Assembly (NCBI GenBank): GCA_050744865.1
Contig: JBOGHW010000085.1
Coordinates: 1 to 64,000, forward strand
Source of the DNA: JAKACA01 sp050744865
GTDB lineage: Bacteria; Actinomycetota; Acidimicrobiia; Acidimicrobiales; Bog-793
Length of the DNA stretch: 64,000 nucleotides
Direction of reading: 5' to 3'
Below are positions 24,486 through 32,147 of this stretch, piece by piece (position 1 is the first letter of the stretch; each line of letters opens with the position of its first letter). The position numbers and the translations under genes are program-made. The notes under the pieces are model-generated. The model saw only the letters and a program-made list of their open reading frames with translations, was not told the origin of the DNA and ran no database searches.

Positions 24486-25717
24486 TTCTTCACTGCTTGT
24501 TGCGCCTTGATCAGCTTGTTGGCATTCTTCACCTCAGTCGTACCGCAGACAGCAGCGTCGCTGTTGCCGGTGATGTCGCAGATGAGCGCCGAGTAGATGT
24601 TGGCCGCAGCCAGGATCGTCTGGCCCTCGCCGGAACCCGGGACGGTCAAGAATTTCTCGATCTGCGACCACGAGTACGACTTGCCCTGCTTGGGCGTCGA
24701 GTCAGGGTTGATGACTGTGGGCTGGTACCAACCGCCCGACGAGACGTACTTGCCGGCCCAGTCCATGAAAGGGATGCCACCGCCTAAGCACGGCGAGCCG
24801 CTGTCCGGGAAGTACGAGCACGTGTCGTACTTTTTCACAATGTTGGCGACCTGCTTGGTAGGAGTCTGCAAGTCGTACCAGCTCTGGTCGACCCCGCAGC
24901 CCTTCACCGGGGTCGACGGGCAGGGGACGTTGCTCATCTCTTCGGTGGGGTCGAACGTCAAGTACTTGCTCGTATAAGTGGCGTTCAAGAACGTCCAGGT
25001 GTTGGTGTTTGACCAGCTGTCCACCGGCGAGGACTTGATGATGCCGAGGCCTTTGAAAGTTCCGAAGCGGCTGAGTGCGATGATCATCGGCCACCGAGCT
25101 GCCGCGCAGTAGGGGCAACCCTCGGCTCCCACGTACATCAGCTCCGGCAAGCCGTTCGACTTCAAGGCGGCTTGCCCCGTGGTCTCGTCGAGCTCGCTCG
25201 ACACGCCGACGGTGCCATCTCCCGTGTCAGCGGTCTTGAACGAGCTCTCCGGAATGTCAGTGACCCCCTTGACAAGCGCGGCGCTGGCGGGCTTGGCCTT
25301 GAACGGCGTCGTGGAACCCGACGCCGACGAGCTCAGGGTCGAGACCAGGACGACGACGACGACGAAGACGGCTACTACGACACTGCCGGCCACAGCGGCG
25401 ATGGTCCCGGTACTCCGCTGAGGTCCTCCCCTGCCTCTGCCCTTGCCCTTGGAGCTCGGGCGGCGCTGGCCGGGCTTGCCACCGCGAGGCGGTCCACCGG
25501 CTTGGGGCCGCTTCTTGGCGCCGGGCTTGTTGGCAAGCCTTTCGCGGGCCCGTTCGTCGGCCGTCTTTGCCTCTGGCTCCTGCTCGGTCTCCGCCGACGG
25601 GTCACGTGTCGGGCGGGACGAACCCTGTGGGGAGCCTGAGCGGCGAGCTGACGAAGAGCGGTTCCCTGAACCCTTGGGGCGGCGGTTACCGCTGTTGCCG
25701 CCGCTGCTGTTCGCCAT
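24482..25717 (-). CDS. DUF929 membrane-anchored thiol-disulfide protein
   Basis: Residues 1-95 are a basic Gly/Arg/Ser/Pro-rich cytoplasmic tail with low complexity. One transmembrane helix follows (about residues 105-130, IAAVAGSVVVAVFVVVVVLV). The extracytoplasmic domain has a thioredoxin-like active site MYVGAEGCPYCAAARWPMII with a CPYC. More cysteines are present in NVPCPS, VKGCGVDQS and DTCSYFPDSGSPCLGGG. DUF929 proteins resemble thioredoxins by fold and often adjoin VKOR, as here. The likely role is oxidation of secreted proteins with VKOR recycling it. Confidence 0.85.
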   Translation of the reverse strand: MANSSGGNSGNRRPKGSGNRSSSARRSGSPQGSSRPTRDPSAETEQEPEAKTADERARERLANKPGAKKRPQAGGPPRGGKPGQRRPSSKGKGRGRGGPQRSTGTIAAVAGSVVVAVFVVVVVLVSTLSSSASGSTTPFKAKPASAALVKGVTDIPESSFKTADTGDGTVGVSSELDETTGQAALKSNGLPELMYVGAEGCPYCAAARWPMIIALSRFGTFKGLGIIKSSPVDSWSNTNTWTFLNATYTSKYLTFDPTEEMSNVPCPSTPVKGCGVDQSWYDLQTPTKQVANIVKKYDTCSYFPDSGSPCLGGGIPFMDWAGKYVSSGGWYQPTVINPDSTPKQGKSYSWSQIEKFLTVPGSGEGQTILAAANIYSALICDITGNSDAAVCGTTEVKNANKLIKAQQAVKK

Positions 25718-25867
25718 TTCCGAGTGTCCCCTTCATGCGTCGATTGATGCGTTGCAAGGCGTTCGTGCCGTCCTCCGGGCGCCTACCTGCTCTGTAGAGG
25801 GTACCGTGCCCGGAACTGCCTAAGAAGCGCGCCTGGTGCCCTCGATCACTGCCGGCGCAGCCGAACC

Positions 25868-26314
25868 TTGCCCGCCAGGTTAGTCTCCGCGGCGGTGAGA
25901 CGAAAGCCGGCCACCTGGATCGCCTGTGCCGCCGGCTTGGCCGACGCAGCCGTGGCGGCGACGGCCCATCCTTTCACGGCTACCGCCGACGTGACTACGG
26001 CTCTGGCCATCGCCGGCCTGGTGGCGCTCGGGATCAGCGGGCGGGCGGGGGCGTCCGGCGCCGGAGCCGCCGCGGATCCGCCAAGCTTTCGGGCAATCGT
26101 TGGTTGGGTTGGGATGGTCGCTGCGATCGTGGCTTATGAGCTGGTCGAGTACTTCCTGTCCCCCCGCTCGACCCACCCGACGATCAGCTCGATGTTGTCG
26201 CTCCTCGACGGTCACACCGTCCTCCGTGGGCTGGTGTTCCTGGCTTGGCTGGCGTTAGGCGGCTGGCTCTCGGCGGGCTCGCTGGCACCTCGTCCTCGCG
26301 AGCCTTCGGCATGA
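25868..26314 (+). CDS. Small integral membrane protein, unrecognised
   Basis: This is a protein of up to 148 residues with about four hydrophobic segments (residues 17-32, 42-60, 75-95 and 118-138) and no catalytic motif I can name. The conserved-looking patch AYELVEYFLSPRSTHPT lies between the third and fourth segments. The start is uncertain: TTG 25868 or GTG 25895. Its stop overlaps the ATG of the next gene in an ATGA, so the two membrane proteins are probably made together. It shows no link to the divergent DUF929 gene. Confidence 0.65.
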   Translation: MPARLVSAAVRRKPATWIACAAGLADAAVAATAHPFTATADVTTALAIAGLVALGISGRAGASGAGAAADPPSFRAIVGWVGMVAAIVAYELVEYFLSPRSTHPTISSMLSLLDGHTVLRGLVFLAWLALGGWLSAGSLAPRPREPSA

Positions 26315-26505
26315 GCGGGGCGGCCGCCTGGGCGGGCTGGGTGGTCCTAGGTTGCATCGCCGGCGGCCTCGAGACCGCAGCCCGTATGGGTTGGGCCGGT
26401 CGCCGGGCCGGCGAGATTCTGAGCTTGTTGCGGCGGCGCGCCATCGGCCGTGGGCTCATCGTGGTGTTCTGGGCGTGGCTGGGCTGGCACCTGTTCGCCC
26501 GCTGA
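26311..26505 (+). CDS. DUF6186-like small membrane protein
   Basis: This 64-residue protein has two hydrophobic helices separated by a basic loop (RRAGEILSLLRRRAIGRG), ending in AWLGWHLFAR. This layout matches a small actinobacterial family (DUF6186, from memory) that has no assigned function. It is coupled to the membrane protein upstream. The last 159 bp overlap, on the opposite strand, the 3' end of the MFS transporter gene, so both tails use the same DNA. Confidence 0.65.
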   Translation: MSGAAAWAGWVVLGCIAGGLETAARMGWAGRRAGEILSLLRRRAIGRGLIVVFWAWLGWHLFAR

Positions 26506-27783
26506 GCCTTCGTCTGCCGGGCCGCTGACGGGCCAGAGATCCTCCGGCTCGCGGCCGCGGGTCTCGGGCAGGAACGCCAAGGGGATCAAAAAGAGCAGTG
26601 CCGGGACGAACGTGAAGGCCGCCGCCCAGCCGAACCGGTTGCCCACATCGGCAATCGAGCCGAACGCCAAGAGGCCGACGATCGCCCCGACGACGCCGGC
26701 CGCGATCTCGAAGCCGGCAACCGAAGCGCGCACTGCCGTAGGAAACAGCTCGTTCACGTAGGCGCCGGCCGACGGCGCCAGCACCGCCGCTGCCAGGACG
26801 CCCAGTACGTAGCCGACGAATATGACGGTTCCACTGCCTGCATATGTCAGTACTCCGCAGGCAACAACAGCCGCCACCCCGATCGCGATCGACGACCGCC
26901 GCCCGAGCGTGTCGGCTAGATACCTGCCGAGCAGGAGCCCGGCGAATCCGGTGACGCCGGCGACCGTGACCATCGCCGCTGTAGTGGCTCCACTTAGGTG
27001 TGCGACGTTTTCGGCATACAGGAACACGAAGCTGTTGGCAGGACCGGTTATCACCGATACACCCATCACCACGATCGAGATGAGCGCCAGGCGTCCCCGG
27101 TAGCCCTTGGCGATCGCCGCCACGACGGCAAGGCGGTGCTCCTGGCCCACCGAGTAGCGGGCGTACCGGTCGGGCTCCTTTACTGCTTTGGCCAGCAGCG
27201 GGATGCACGCCAGCGGGACGATGCCGAGCAGAACGGTTCCACGGAACCCGAGGGATGGGACCAAGCCGTGCAGGATCGCCAGCAGGCCTGCCCCTATGGC
27301 GTAGCCGGCCGCCACCATGGCAACGGCTTTGGTGCGGTTGGCGGAGGCTGTTTCTTCGGCGGCACATACGCCGGCGAGCGCGTTCGTCGCGCTCAACAGC
27401 GGTCTACCGAGGGCGAAGATGGCAACGAACCACCAAAATCCCGGGCTGGCTGCGGACGCCACCGTGAGCGCCAGACCGGCGGCGCAGCACACCAGCAGAG
27501 TCCGGCGCCGGCCGGCGCGGTCGGCGAGACCAGCCAGGAATATTCCTCCCAGCGAAGCCAACCTGATGACCGACAGGCCGAGGCCGAGAGTCGTCCCCGA
27601 CAGGCCCGCCTGATCCGAGAGCGAGGCGCCTTTCGTGATGCTGCCAAATGTCCTGGCAACATCTCCAAGTGCCGCTACGACACCGAACTGGCCAAAGCCC
27701 GCTGCCATCGCCAGGAGGGCCAAGGCGACGACGTTCGGGTCGCGCCATCGCCTGAGGTGAAGACCACCCGGCTCGCCGTCCAT
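26347..27783 (-). CDS. MFS transporter
   Basis: This major facilitator protein has twelve hydrophobic segments in two halves and the cytoplasmic-loop signature LADRAGRRRTLL after helix 2, repeated as LADTLGRRSSIAIG after helix 8. FPTAVRASVAGF and PETRGREPEDLW are typical of sugar/metabolite-type MFS members. The substrate is unknown. The last 60 residues are a Pro/Gly/Ala-rich cytoplasmic tail coded in the stretch that overlaps the convergent small membrane gene, so this tail may be a stop-loss extension. Confidence 0.87.
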   Translation of the reverse strand: MDGEPGGLHLRRWRDPNVVALALLAMAAGFGQFGVVAALGDVARTFGSITKGASLSDQAGLSGTTLGLGLSVIRLASLGGIFLAGLADRAGRRRTLLVCCAAGLALTVASAASPGFWWFVAIFALGRPLLSATNALAGVCAAEETASANRTKAVAMVAAGYAIGAGLLAILHGLVPSLGFRGTVLLGIVPLACIPLLAKAVKEPDRYARYSVGQEHRLAVVAAIAKGYRGRLALISIVVMGVSVITGPANSFVFLYAENVAHLSGATTAAMVTVAGVTGFAGLLLGRYLADTLGRRSSIAIGVAAVVACGVLTYAGSGTVIFVGYVLGVLAAAVLAPSAGAYVNELFPTAVRASVAGFEIAAGVVGAIVGLLAFGSIADVGNRFGWAAAFTFVPALLFLIPLAFLPETRGREPEDLWPVSGPADEGSAGEQVPAQPRPEHHDEPTADGAPPQQAQNLAGPATGPTHTGCGLEAAGDAT

Positions 27784-27807
27784 GGCATGAGCATGGCAGG
27801 CGTCGGC

Positions 27808-29499
27808 TTAGGGGAGCGGCCCGCTGACGAGAGTAAGGCTGCTGTTGTGCGTGGTTCCCGCAGTGTCCACCCAGCGGATGGTGACTTTTTGACCGGCGTC
27901 GAACTTTGCGAGATCGTCGCCCAGCTGCGTGGGATTCGTCACGCCGACGCCGTTGACGGCTGTGATCACCGAACCTTCCGCGATGCCAGCCTGGCCAGCC
28001 GGGTCACCTGGTAGCGCCTCGGCGACATATGCCCCGCTGGAAACCGCCGGGGCCGGGTACTGCTCGAAGCCGGAGCCCGACTCTGCCTCGGCGATCGTAA
28101 GGACCTCGACGCCCATGAACCCATGGGCGAGCTCGATCTTCGACGAGCTGTGCCCTTCCTCTATCTGCCGGGCGATCGACAGAGCCTGGTTGATCGGGAT
28201 GGCGAAGCCGATCGAGGTGGCCGATTGCGAGGAGCTCCCGTCGTCGGCCGCAGTGTTCATGCCGATGACCTGCCCGTTGTAATTGGCGAGCGGCCCGCCC
28301 GAGTTGCCGGGGTTGATCTGAGCCGAAGTTTGCAGGAGGCCCTTCAAGTTCTCCGTCGCGGTGCTGCCGGTGTCCGAAGCAGTGATGGAGCGGTTGAGCG
28401 CGGAGATGATCCCGGAGGTGACCGTCGGGGAGCCTGGAAGGTCCAGGGCGTTGCCGATCGCCACTACGGACTCCCCCACTTGGACGGACGACGAATTCCC
28501 CACTTGGACGGTCTTCAGGCCGGAGGCACCCACGAGTTGCACGAGGGCGACGTCCTGAGTCTGGTCGGCACCGAGCACCCTGACCTGGTAGGTGCGCCCA
28601 CTCCCGTCGATCTGCGCTGTGATCTTGGTCGCTTCGGCGATGACGTGGTTGTTGGTAAGGACCTCGCCGTCAGACGTGAGGATCATTCCCGTACCCGCAA
28701 CCTCGTCTCCTTCGCTCGCAACGATCGCCGTAATGTCGACGACACCGGGTTCGACTTTGTTGACCACCTGCTGGATGGTCAACTTGCCGGAGCTGTTGCC
28801 CGAGTTGGTGGCGGGGCGGGGGATCGTGGCTGTCGGCGTGCCCGACGATCCGGCGTTCGAGTGGCCCCCGTTGTCTGAAGCCACGCCTACGGCGATGCCG
28901 GCGCCGAGGACGCCGAGCAGCACGACGACGGCAATGGCGGCGCGCCGGCCGGCCGTTCGCTTGGGCGGCGGCGATCCGGCACCTCCGGGCCCGTCGGCTC
29001 CGGGCAGGCCAGCCGCCCCGGCAATCGGTTCTCCGGCATACCCCTGCTGCGCCGTGCCGTAAGCACCCGGAGGCGGAGGAGGTGGCGCACCAAACGGGCC
29101 CCGGGTACCGAAGGGTGCCGGCGCGCCGAACCGTTGAGCCGGCTGGCCCGCCGGGGCGTACTGCCCCCAGCCGGGTTGTCCGTAGCCAGGCTGGGGTTGT
29201 CCGTAGCCAGGCTGGGGTTGGCCGTAGCCAGGCTGGGGTTGGCCCGGGTCAGCGCCCGTCGACTGCCACGGCTGACCGCTGGGCGCCCACCCAACCGGCG
29301 GCTCGAACGGCGCAGCCGGGCCGGGAGGCGGCGGGAGCTCGCCGGTCGGGTCCATCTGACCGGTCGGGTCCGGATCCGGGTCATACTCTGCACCTGCTTG
29401 GTCGTACTCGCCCTCAGCGTCTTGCGGACCGAGCGACCAGGAGCGTCCCTCGTCCTGCTCAGCACCCTCGACGGGCTGGTCTTCGAATTCGTTCTCCAT
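27808..29499 (-). CDS. HtrA-like membrane-anchored serine protease with PDZ domain
   Basis: The N-terminal 190 residues are acidic and then Pro/Gly/Tyr/Gln-rich, including three PGYGQPQ repeats. A transmembrane helix follows near residues 193-213. The trypsin-like domain has the triad His in LTNNHVIAEATKI, Asp in ADQTQDVALVQLVG and Ser in INPGNSGGPLANYNG. A C-terminal PDZ domain has GAYVAEALPGDPAGQAGIAE and GSVITAVNGVGV. Such DegP/PepD-type proteases handle misfolded envelope proteins. It is adjacent to the MFS gene on the same strand (24 bp), but a functional link is not evident. Confidence 0.92.
   Translation of the reverse strand: MENEFEDQPVEGAEQDEGRSWSLGPQDAEGEYDQAGAEYDPDPDPTGQMDPTGELPPPPGPAAPFEPPVGWAPSGQPWQSTGADPGQPQPGYGQPQPGYGQPQPGYGQPGWGQYAPAGQPAQRFGAPAPFGTRGPFGAPPPPPPGAYGTAQQGYAGEPIAGAAGLPGADGPGGAGSPPPKRTAGRRAAIAVVVLLGVLGAGIAVGVASDNGGHSNAGSSGTPTATIPRPATNSGNSSGKLTIQQVVNKVEPGVVDITAIVASEGDEVAGTGMILTSDGEVLTNNHVIAEATKITAQIDGSGRTYQVRVLGADQTQDVALVQLVGASGLKTVQVGNSSSVQVGESVVAIGNALDLPGSPTVTSGIISALNRSITASDTGSTATENLKGLLQTSAQINPGNSGGPLANYNGQVIGMNTAADDGSSSQSATSIGFAIPINQALSIARQIEEGHSSSKIELAHGFMGVEVLTIAEAESGSGFEQYPAPAVSSGAYVAEALPGDPAGQAGIAEGSVITAVNGVGVTNPTQLGDDLAKFDAGQKVTIRWVDTAGTTHNSSLTLVSGPLP
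29173..29235. repeat. Three 21-bp tandem units in the HtrA tail
   Basis: Three adjacent 21-bp units (29173-29193, 29194-29214, 29215-29235), the third differing by one base, encode the PGYGQPQ repeats of the cytoplasmic tail of the HtrA-like protease. The repeat number could vary by slippage without breaking the frame. Confidence 0.9.
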
Positions 29500-29586
29500 C
29501 GGGAGTCACTCCTGTTCCGCGAGCCGAGGGTCTCTATCTGTCCAACCCAGCATGACGTTGCAAGCTGGGAGATCTCTGCGAACAGG

Positions 29587-30201
29587 CTAGGGACTTCTCG
29601 GGACTCGGAGCCTACGCTCTGCCCCTGCCGGCCTGGACCTGGCGGTCCTGGATGCTCCAGGCATGGCCCGCGGCCAGAGCAGATCGGTCAACTGGCGGGT
29701 CAGGCCAGCCAGTTGCAGGCACACCTCCTGGTAGGCCTCGACGGGCCCGAGGTACGGGTCGGCTATGTCGTCAGCCGGCGACTTCCCCATCAGATCGGAA
29801 GGCGTGCGCTCACCGTGTACGAGCTCCAGCCACTCCTCGAGCGACTGGTGCGGCTGGCGGGCCCTGATCTCCTCACCGCGCCTGACGAGCTCCCTGAATG
29901 TGAACAGGCGGGGAAACGAACCCCTTGCCCTGATGGCCACCTCACGCACATGGAAGCGTTCCGCCGCCACGATGAGATCAGAACTGTCGATGATCGCCGG
30001 CGTCACCTGGCGGCTGCGATGTGCCGTGACGTCGATCCCGTAGGACGACATCGTCTCCACGAGAGCCTCGGGACACGGGCGCCCACCTTCTAGCAGGCCG
30101 GCAGATCCGACAAGACCGTCGCCCCCTCGCTCGGCGATGTGGACCCGCATGAAACCGGCCGCCGCCGGTGAACGACACATGTTGGCGGTGCAGACGAACA
30201 A
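29587..30201 (-). CDS. Low-molecular-weight protein tyrosine phosphatase
   Basis: The P-loop C-X5-R-S is seen as FVCTANMCRSPAA at the very N-terminus, and the general-acid loop as DDIADPYLGPVEAYQE near residue 140. The family dephosphorylates phosphotyrosine or phospho-arginine proteins, or acts in polysaccharide export. At 204 residues it is longer than the usual 150, the excess being an inserted segment after residue 95 and a basic tail. Start choice is odd: TTG 30201 cuts the first strand, while the family pattern xILFVC asks for about five more residues, where the only starter-like codon is CTG 30216 before an in-frame TAG. Confidence 0.85.
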   Translation of the reverse strand: MFVCTANMCRSPAAAGFMRVHIAERGGDGLVGSAGLLEGGRPCPEALVETMSSYGIDVTAHRSRQVTPAIIDSSDLIVAAERFHVREVAIRARGSFPRLFTFRELVRRGEEIRARQPHQSLEEWLELVHGERTPSDLMGKSPADDIADPYLGPVEAYQEVCLQLAGLTRQLTDLLWPRAMPGASRTARSRPAGAERRLRVPRSP

Positions 30202-30225
30202 GATGTTGATAGACAGAGACTAGTT

Positions 30226-31032
30226 ATGGAGCACCGTCACCTGTTCCTTCAGCTGTCCGACGTTCACCTGCGAGCCGACGCAAGCACCTTGCGCGGGAGC
30301 GACTCGCTGGGCAATCTCGACCGCGCGATAGCGCAGATCGCTGCCTCGCCTGCCCGCCCTCAAGCCCTTGTGCTGACGGGCGATCTCGCCGACAGGGGCG
30401 AACCGGAAGCATATGAGATGCTGCGCCGGAGAGTGGGCAGGCTCGGCGAGCAGCTAGGCGCTCAGGTCGTCTACTTGCCAGGCAACCACGACGACAGGAC
30501 GGCATTCCGCCGCCACCTGCTTGGCCCTGCCTCCGGGACGGGACAGAGCGACCCGAGCGACCCGAGCGACCCGAGCGACCCGATCCGCCAGGTGCACTGG
30601 TTCGGGGATCTCAGGCTCGTGTCTCTCGACACGCTCGTGCCCGGAGACGACGCCGGTGCCCTTGCTCCTTCAGATCTCGACTGGTTGGCGGCGCAACTGG
30701 CCGACCGCCAAGCAGAATGCGGGACCGTGGTGGCACTCCACCACCCACCCATCACATCGCCGATCGAGTCGATGGCCAAGATCGCCCTGGCCCGTCCCGG
30801 CGACCTGGAGGCGGTCGTTGCCGGATCGGACGTCAGCCTGGTCCTCTGCGGGCACAATCACCACGCCACGACAGGAATGCTCGGGAACATCCCGGTATTC
30901 GCGGCTCCGGCCCTCGCCTATCGCGCCGACGCCATGATCGAGTCACAATTCGTCGGGCGCCCGTCGAGCGCGTTCGCCCGCATCGACGTCGTCGACCGCC
31001 ATCCCCTCGTGACAGTCATCCCGGTCGAGTGA
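30226..31032 (+). CDS. Calcineurin-like metallophosphoesterase (3',5'-cyclic nucleotide phosphodiesterase type)
   Basis: The binuclear metal motifs appear in order: LQLSDVHL (D12, H14), VLTGDLADRG, YLPGNHDDR, ALHHPPI and LCGHNHHATT. This is the CpdA-like class that hydrolyses cAMP or related phosphodiesters. The 268-residue protein has a low-complexity loop of four Ser-Asp-Pro units near residue 108 encoded by a 9-bp repeat. The ATG lies only 24 bp (or 9 bp) from the divergent phosphatase start, so promoters must overlap coding DNA or the transcripts are leaderless. Its 3' end overlaps the convergent desaturase gene by 17 bp. Confidence 0.88.
   Translation: MEHRHLFLQLSDVHLRADASTLRGSDSLGNLDRAIAQIAASPARPQALVLTGDLADRGEPEAYEMLRRRVGRLGEQLGAQVVYLPGNHDDRTAFRRHLLGPASGTGQSDPSDPSDPSDPIRQVHWFGDLRLVSLDTLVPGDDAGALAPSDLDWLAAQLADRQAECGTVVALHHPPITSPIESMAKIALARPGDLEAVVAGSDVSLVLCGHNHHATTGMLGNIPVFAAPALAYRADAMIESQFVGRPSSAFARIDVVDRHPLVTVIPVE
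30546..30581. repeat. Four 9-bp tandem units in the phosphoesterase gene
   Basis: Four exact copies of GAGCGACCC run in tandem and encode consecutive Ser-Asp-Pro triplets in a surface loop of the metallophosphoesterase. It is an in-frame minisatellite that could change length by whole triplets. Confidence 0.9.
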
Positions 31033-32116
31033 CGGCCTCGGCGTAGGTCAACCAGCGGCCCGCTTCGAAGTCGTAGAGCTTGCAGGCCCTCGAGCTCGCC
31101 ACGAAGTCACGGAAGCGCAGCGGCCCTTCGTGGACGGTGCCCGGGAAGGCCTCCTCGATGGCGCGGGCAGCAGCCTCCAGGTTGTACATAGGAATGCGCA
31201 TGTCGACATGATGCGGGACGTGCACCATGATCCAGTGGAGGAAGAATTGCGCTCCGCGCGGGGCACGCAGGATGGTCGTGCCCTCCATCTGGGCCTTGAA
31301 CTTGGTCCACTCGGACCGCTTCCACCAGCGGATGTCCGGCTGGACGTGGTGGACATGGACGAACGAGCCGGCCAAGTAGGAGAAGCCCAACCACGGCACG
31401 ACCAGCACCCGCACCTCGAGCCAGATGGTGCCCGCCACCGAACCGGTCATGGCGGCTCCCGCAAAGCCGAGGGCAGTGGCGGCAGCCAGCACGAAGGCGG
31501 CCACGAACCAGCGGTCGCGGCGTATCGCCGCCGCCCAGCGTGCAGGTGGCTTGCCGATGACCATCTTCTTGAACCAGACCTGGTGGATGTAATAGAGCCC
31601 GGCGCCGGCCCACGACCACTCGAGCCTGTGCAGCGCACGGCTGCGGGCCGGCATCTCCCGCCACTGCTCAGGCGTCACCGGGTGCCAGACGAAGTCGTAC
31701 CCCTGCCGTACGGTGAAGGCGTGGTGGACTCGGTTGTGACCCAGCACCCAGCCTTCGAACACGTGCCATCCAGGCAGCATCGCCACGTGGCCGACCCACG
31801 AATTGATCCTCTTGGACCGGAACAGGGCGCCGTGGGCGCAGTCGTGCGCCACCACGAAGAGGCTGAGGACCGCCAACGAGCAGGCAACGTCGAGGGCCAG
31901 AGCAGCAAAGACGTTCGACACGAATACGAGAGCCGCCACCGAGCCGAGGTACAGGACCATATCTCGGCCGAAATACGACATGCCCTTCCATGTCGGGTTC
32001 TCGTAGACCGAGGGCGGGAGGACGTCGAGGACAGGCTTGAGCGAGCCGCTGCGGCCTCGTTCGGCTGCTGCGGAGGCGTCCCCAGACTCCAGAACGGTAA
32101 GTTCCTGGACTGGCAC
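31016..32116 (-). CDS. Fatty acid desaturase family protein
   Basis: This is a membrane di-iron desaturase with the three histidine boxes: HDCAHGALF near residue 91, HNRVHHAF near residue 127, and HVPHHVDMRIPMYN near residue 300. Four hydrophobic segments lie between the boxes (residues 50-90, 185-240). It introduces double bonds into acyl chains or related lipids; regiospecificity cannot be told. A perfect 18-bp palindrome stands 9 bp before its ATG, so repression by a TetR-type regulator seems likely, though no such regulator is in the window. Confidence 0.9.
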   Translation of the reverse strand: MPVQELTVLESGDASAAAERGRSGSLKPVLDVLPPSVYENPTWKGMSYFGRDMVLYLGSVAALVFVSNVFAALALDVACSLAVLSLFVVAHDCAHGALFRSKRINSWVGHVAMLPGWHVFEGWVLGHNRVHHAFTVRQGYDFVWHPVTPEQWREMPARSRALHRLEWSWAGAGLYYIHQVWFKKMVIGKPPARWAAAIRRDRWFVAAFVLAAATALGFAGAAMTGSVAGTIWLEVRVLVVPWLGFSYLAGSFVHVHHVQPDIRWWKRSEWTKFKAQMEGTTILRAPRGAQFFLHWIMVHVPHHVDMRIPMYNLEAAARAIEEAFPGTVHEGPLRFRDFVASSRACKLYDFEAGRWLTYAEAVTRPG

Positions 32117-32125
32117 CAGACCATC

Positions 32126-32143
32126 CTACCTACCGGTAGGTAG
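32126..32143. promoter_or_regulatory. 18-bp perfect palindrome, probable repressor operator of the desaturase
   Basis: CTACCTACCGGTAGGTAG reads the same on both strands. It fills the 31-bp gap between the stop of the GGDEF-EAL gene and the desaturase start. Its size, AT-containing outer arms and place beside a start codon are typical of TetR-family operators controlling lipid genes. A binding protein is not visible nearby. Confidence 0.7.
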
Positions 32144-32147
32144 TCTG

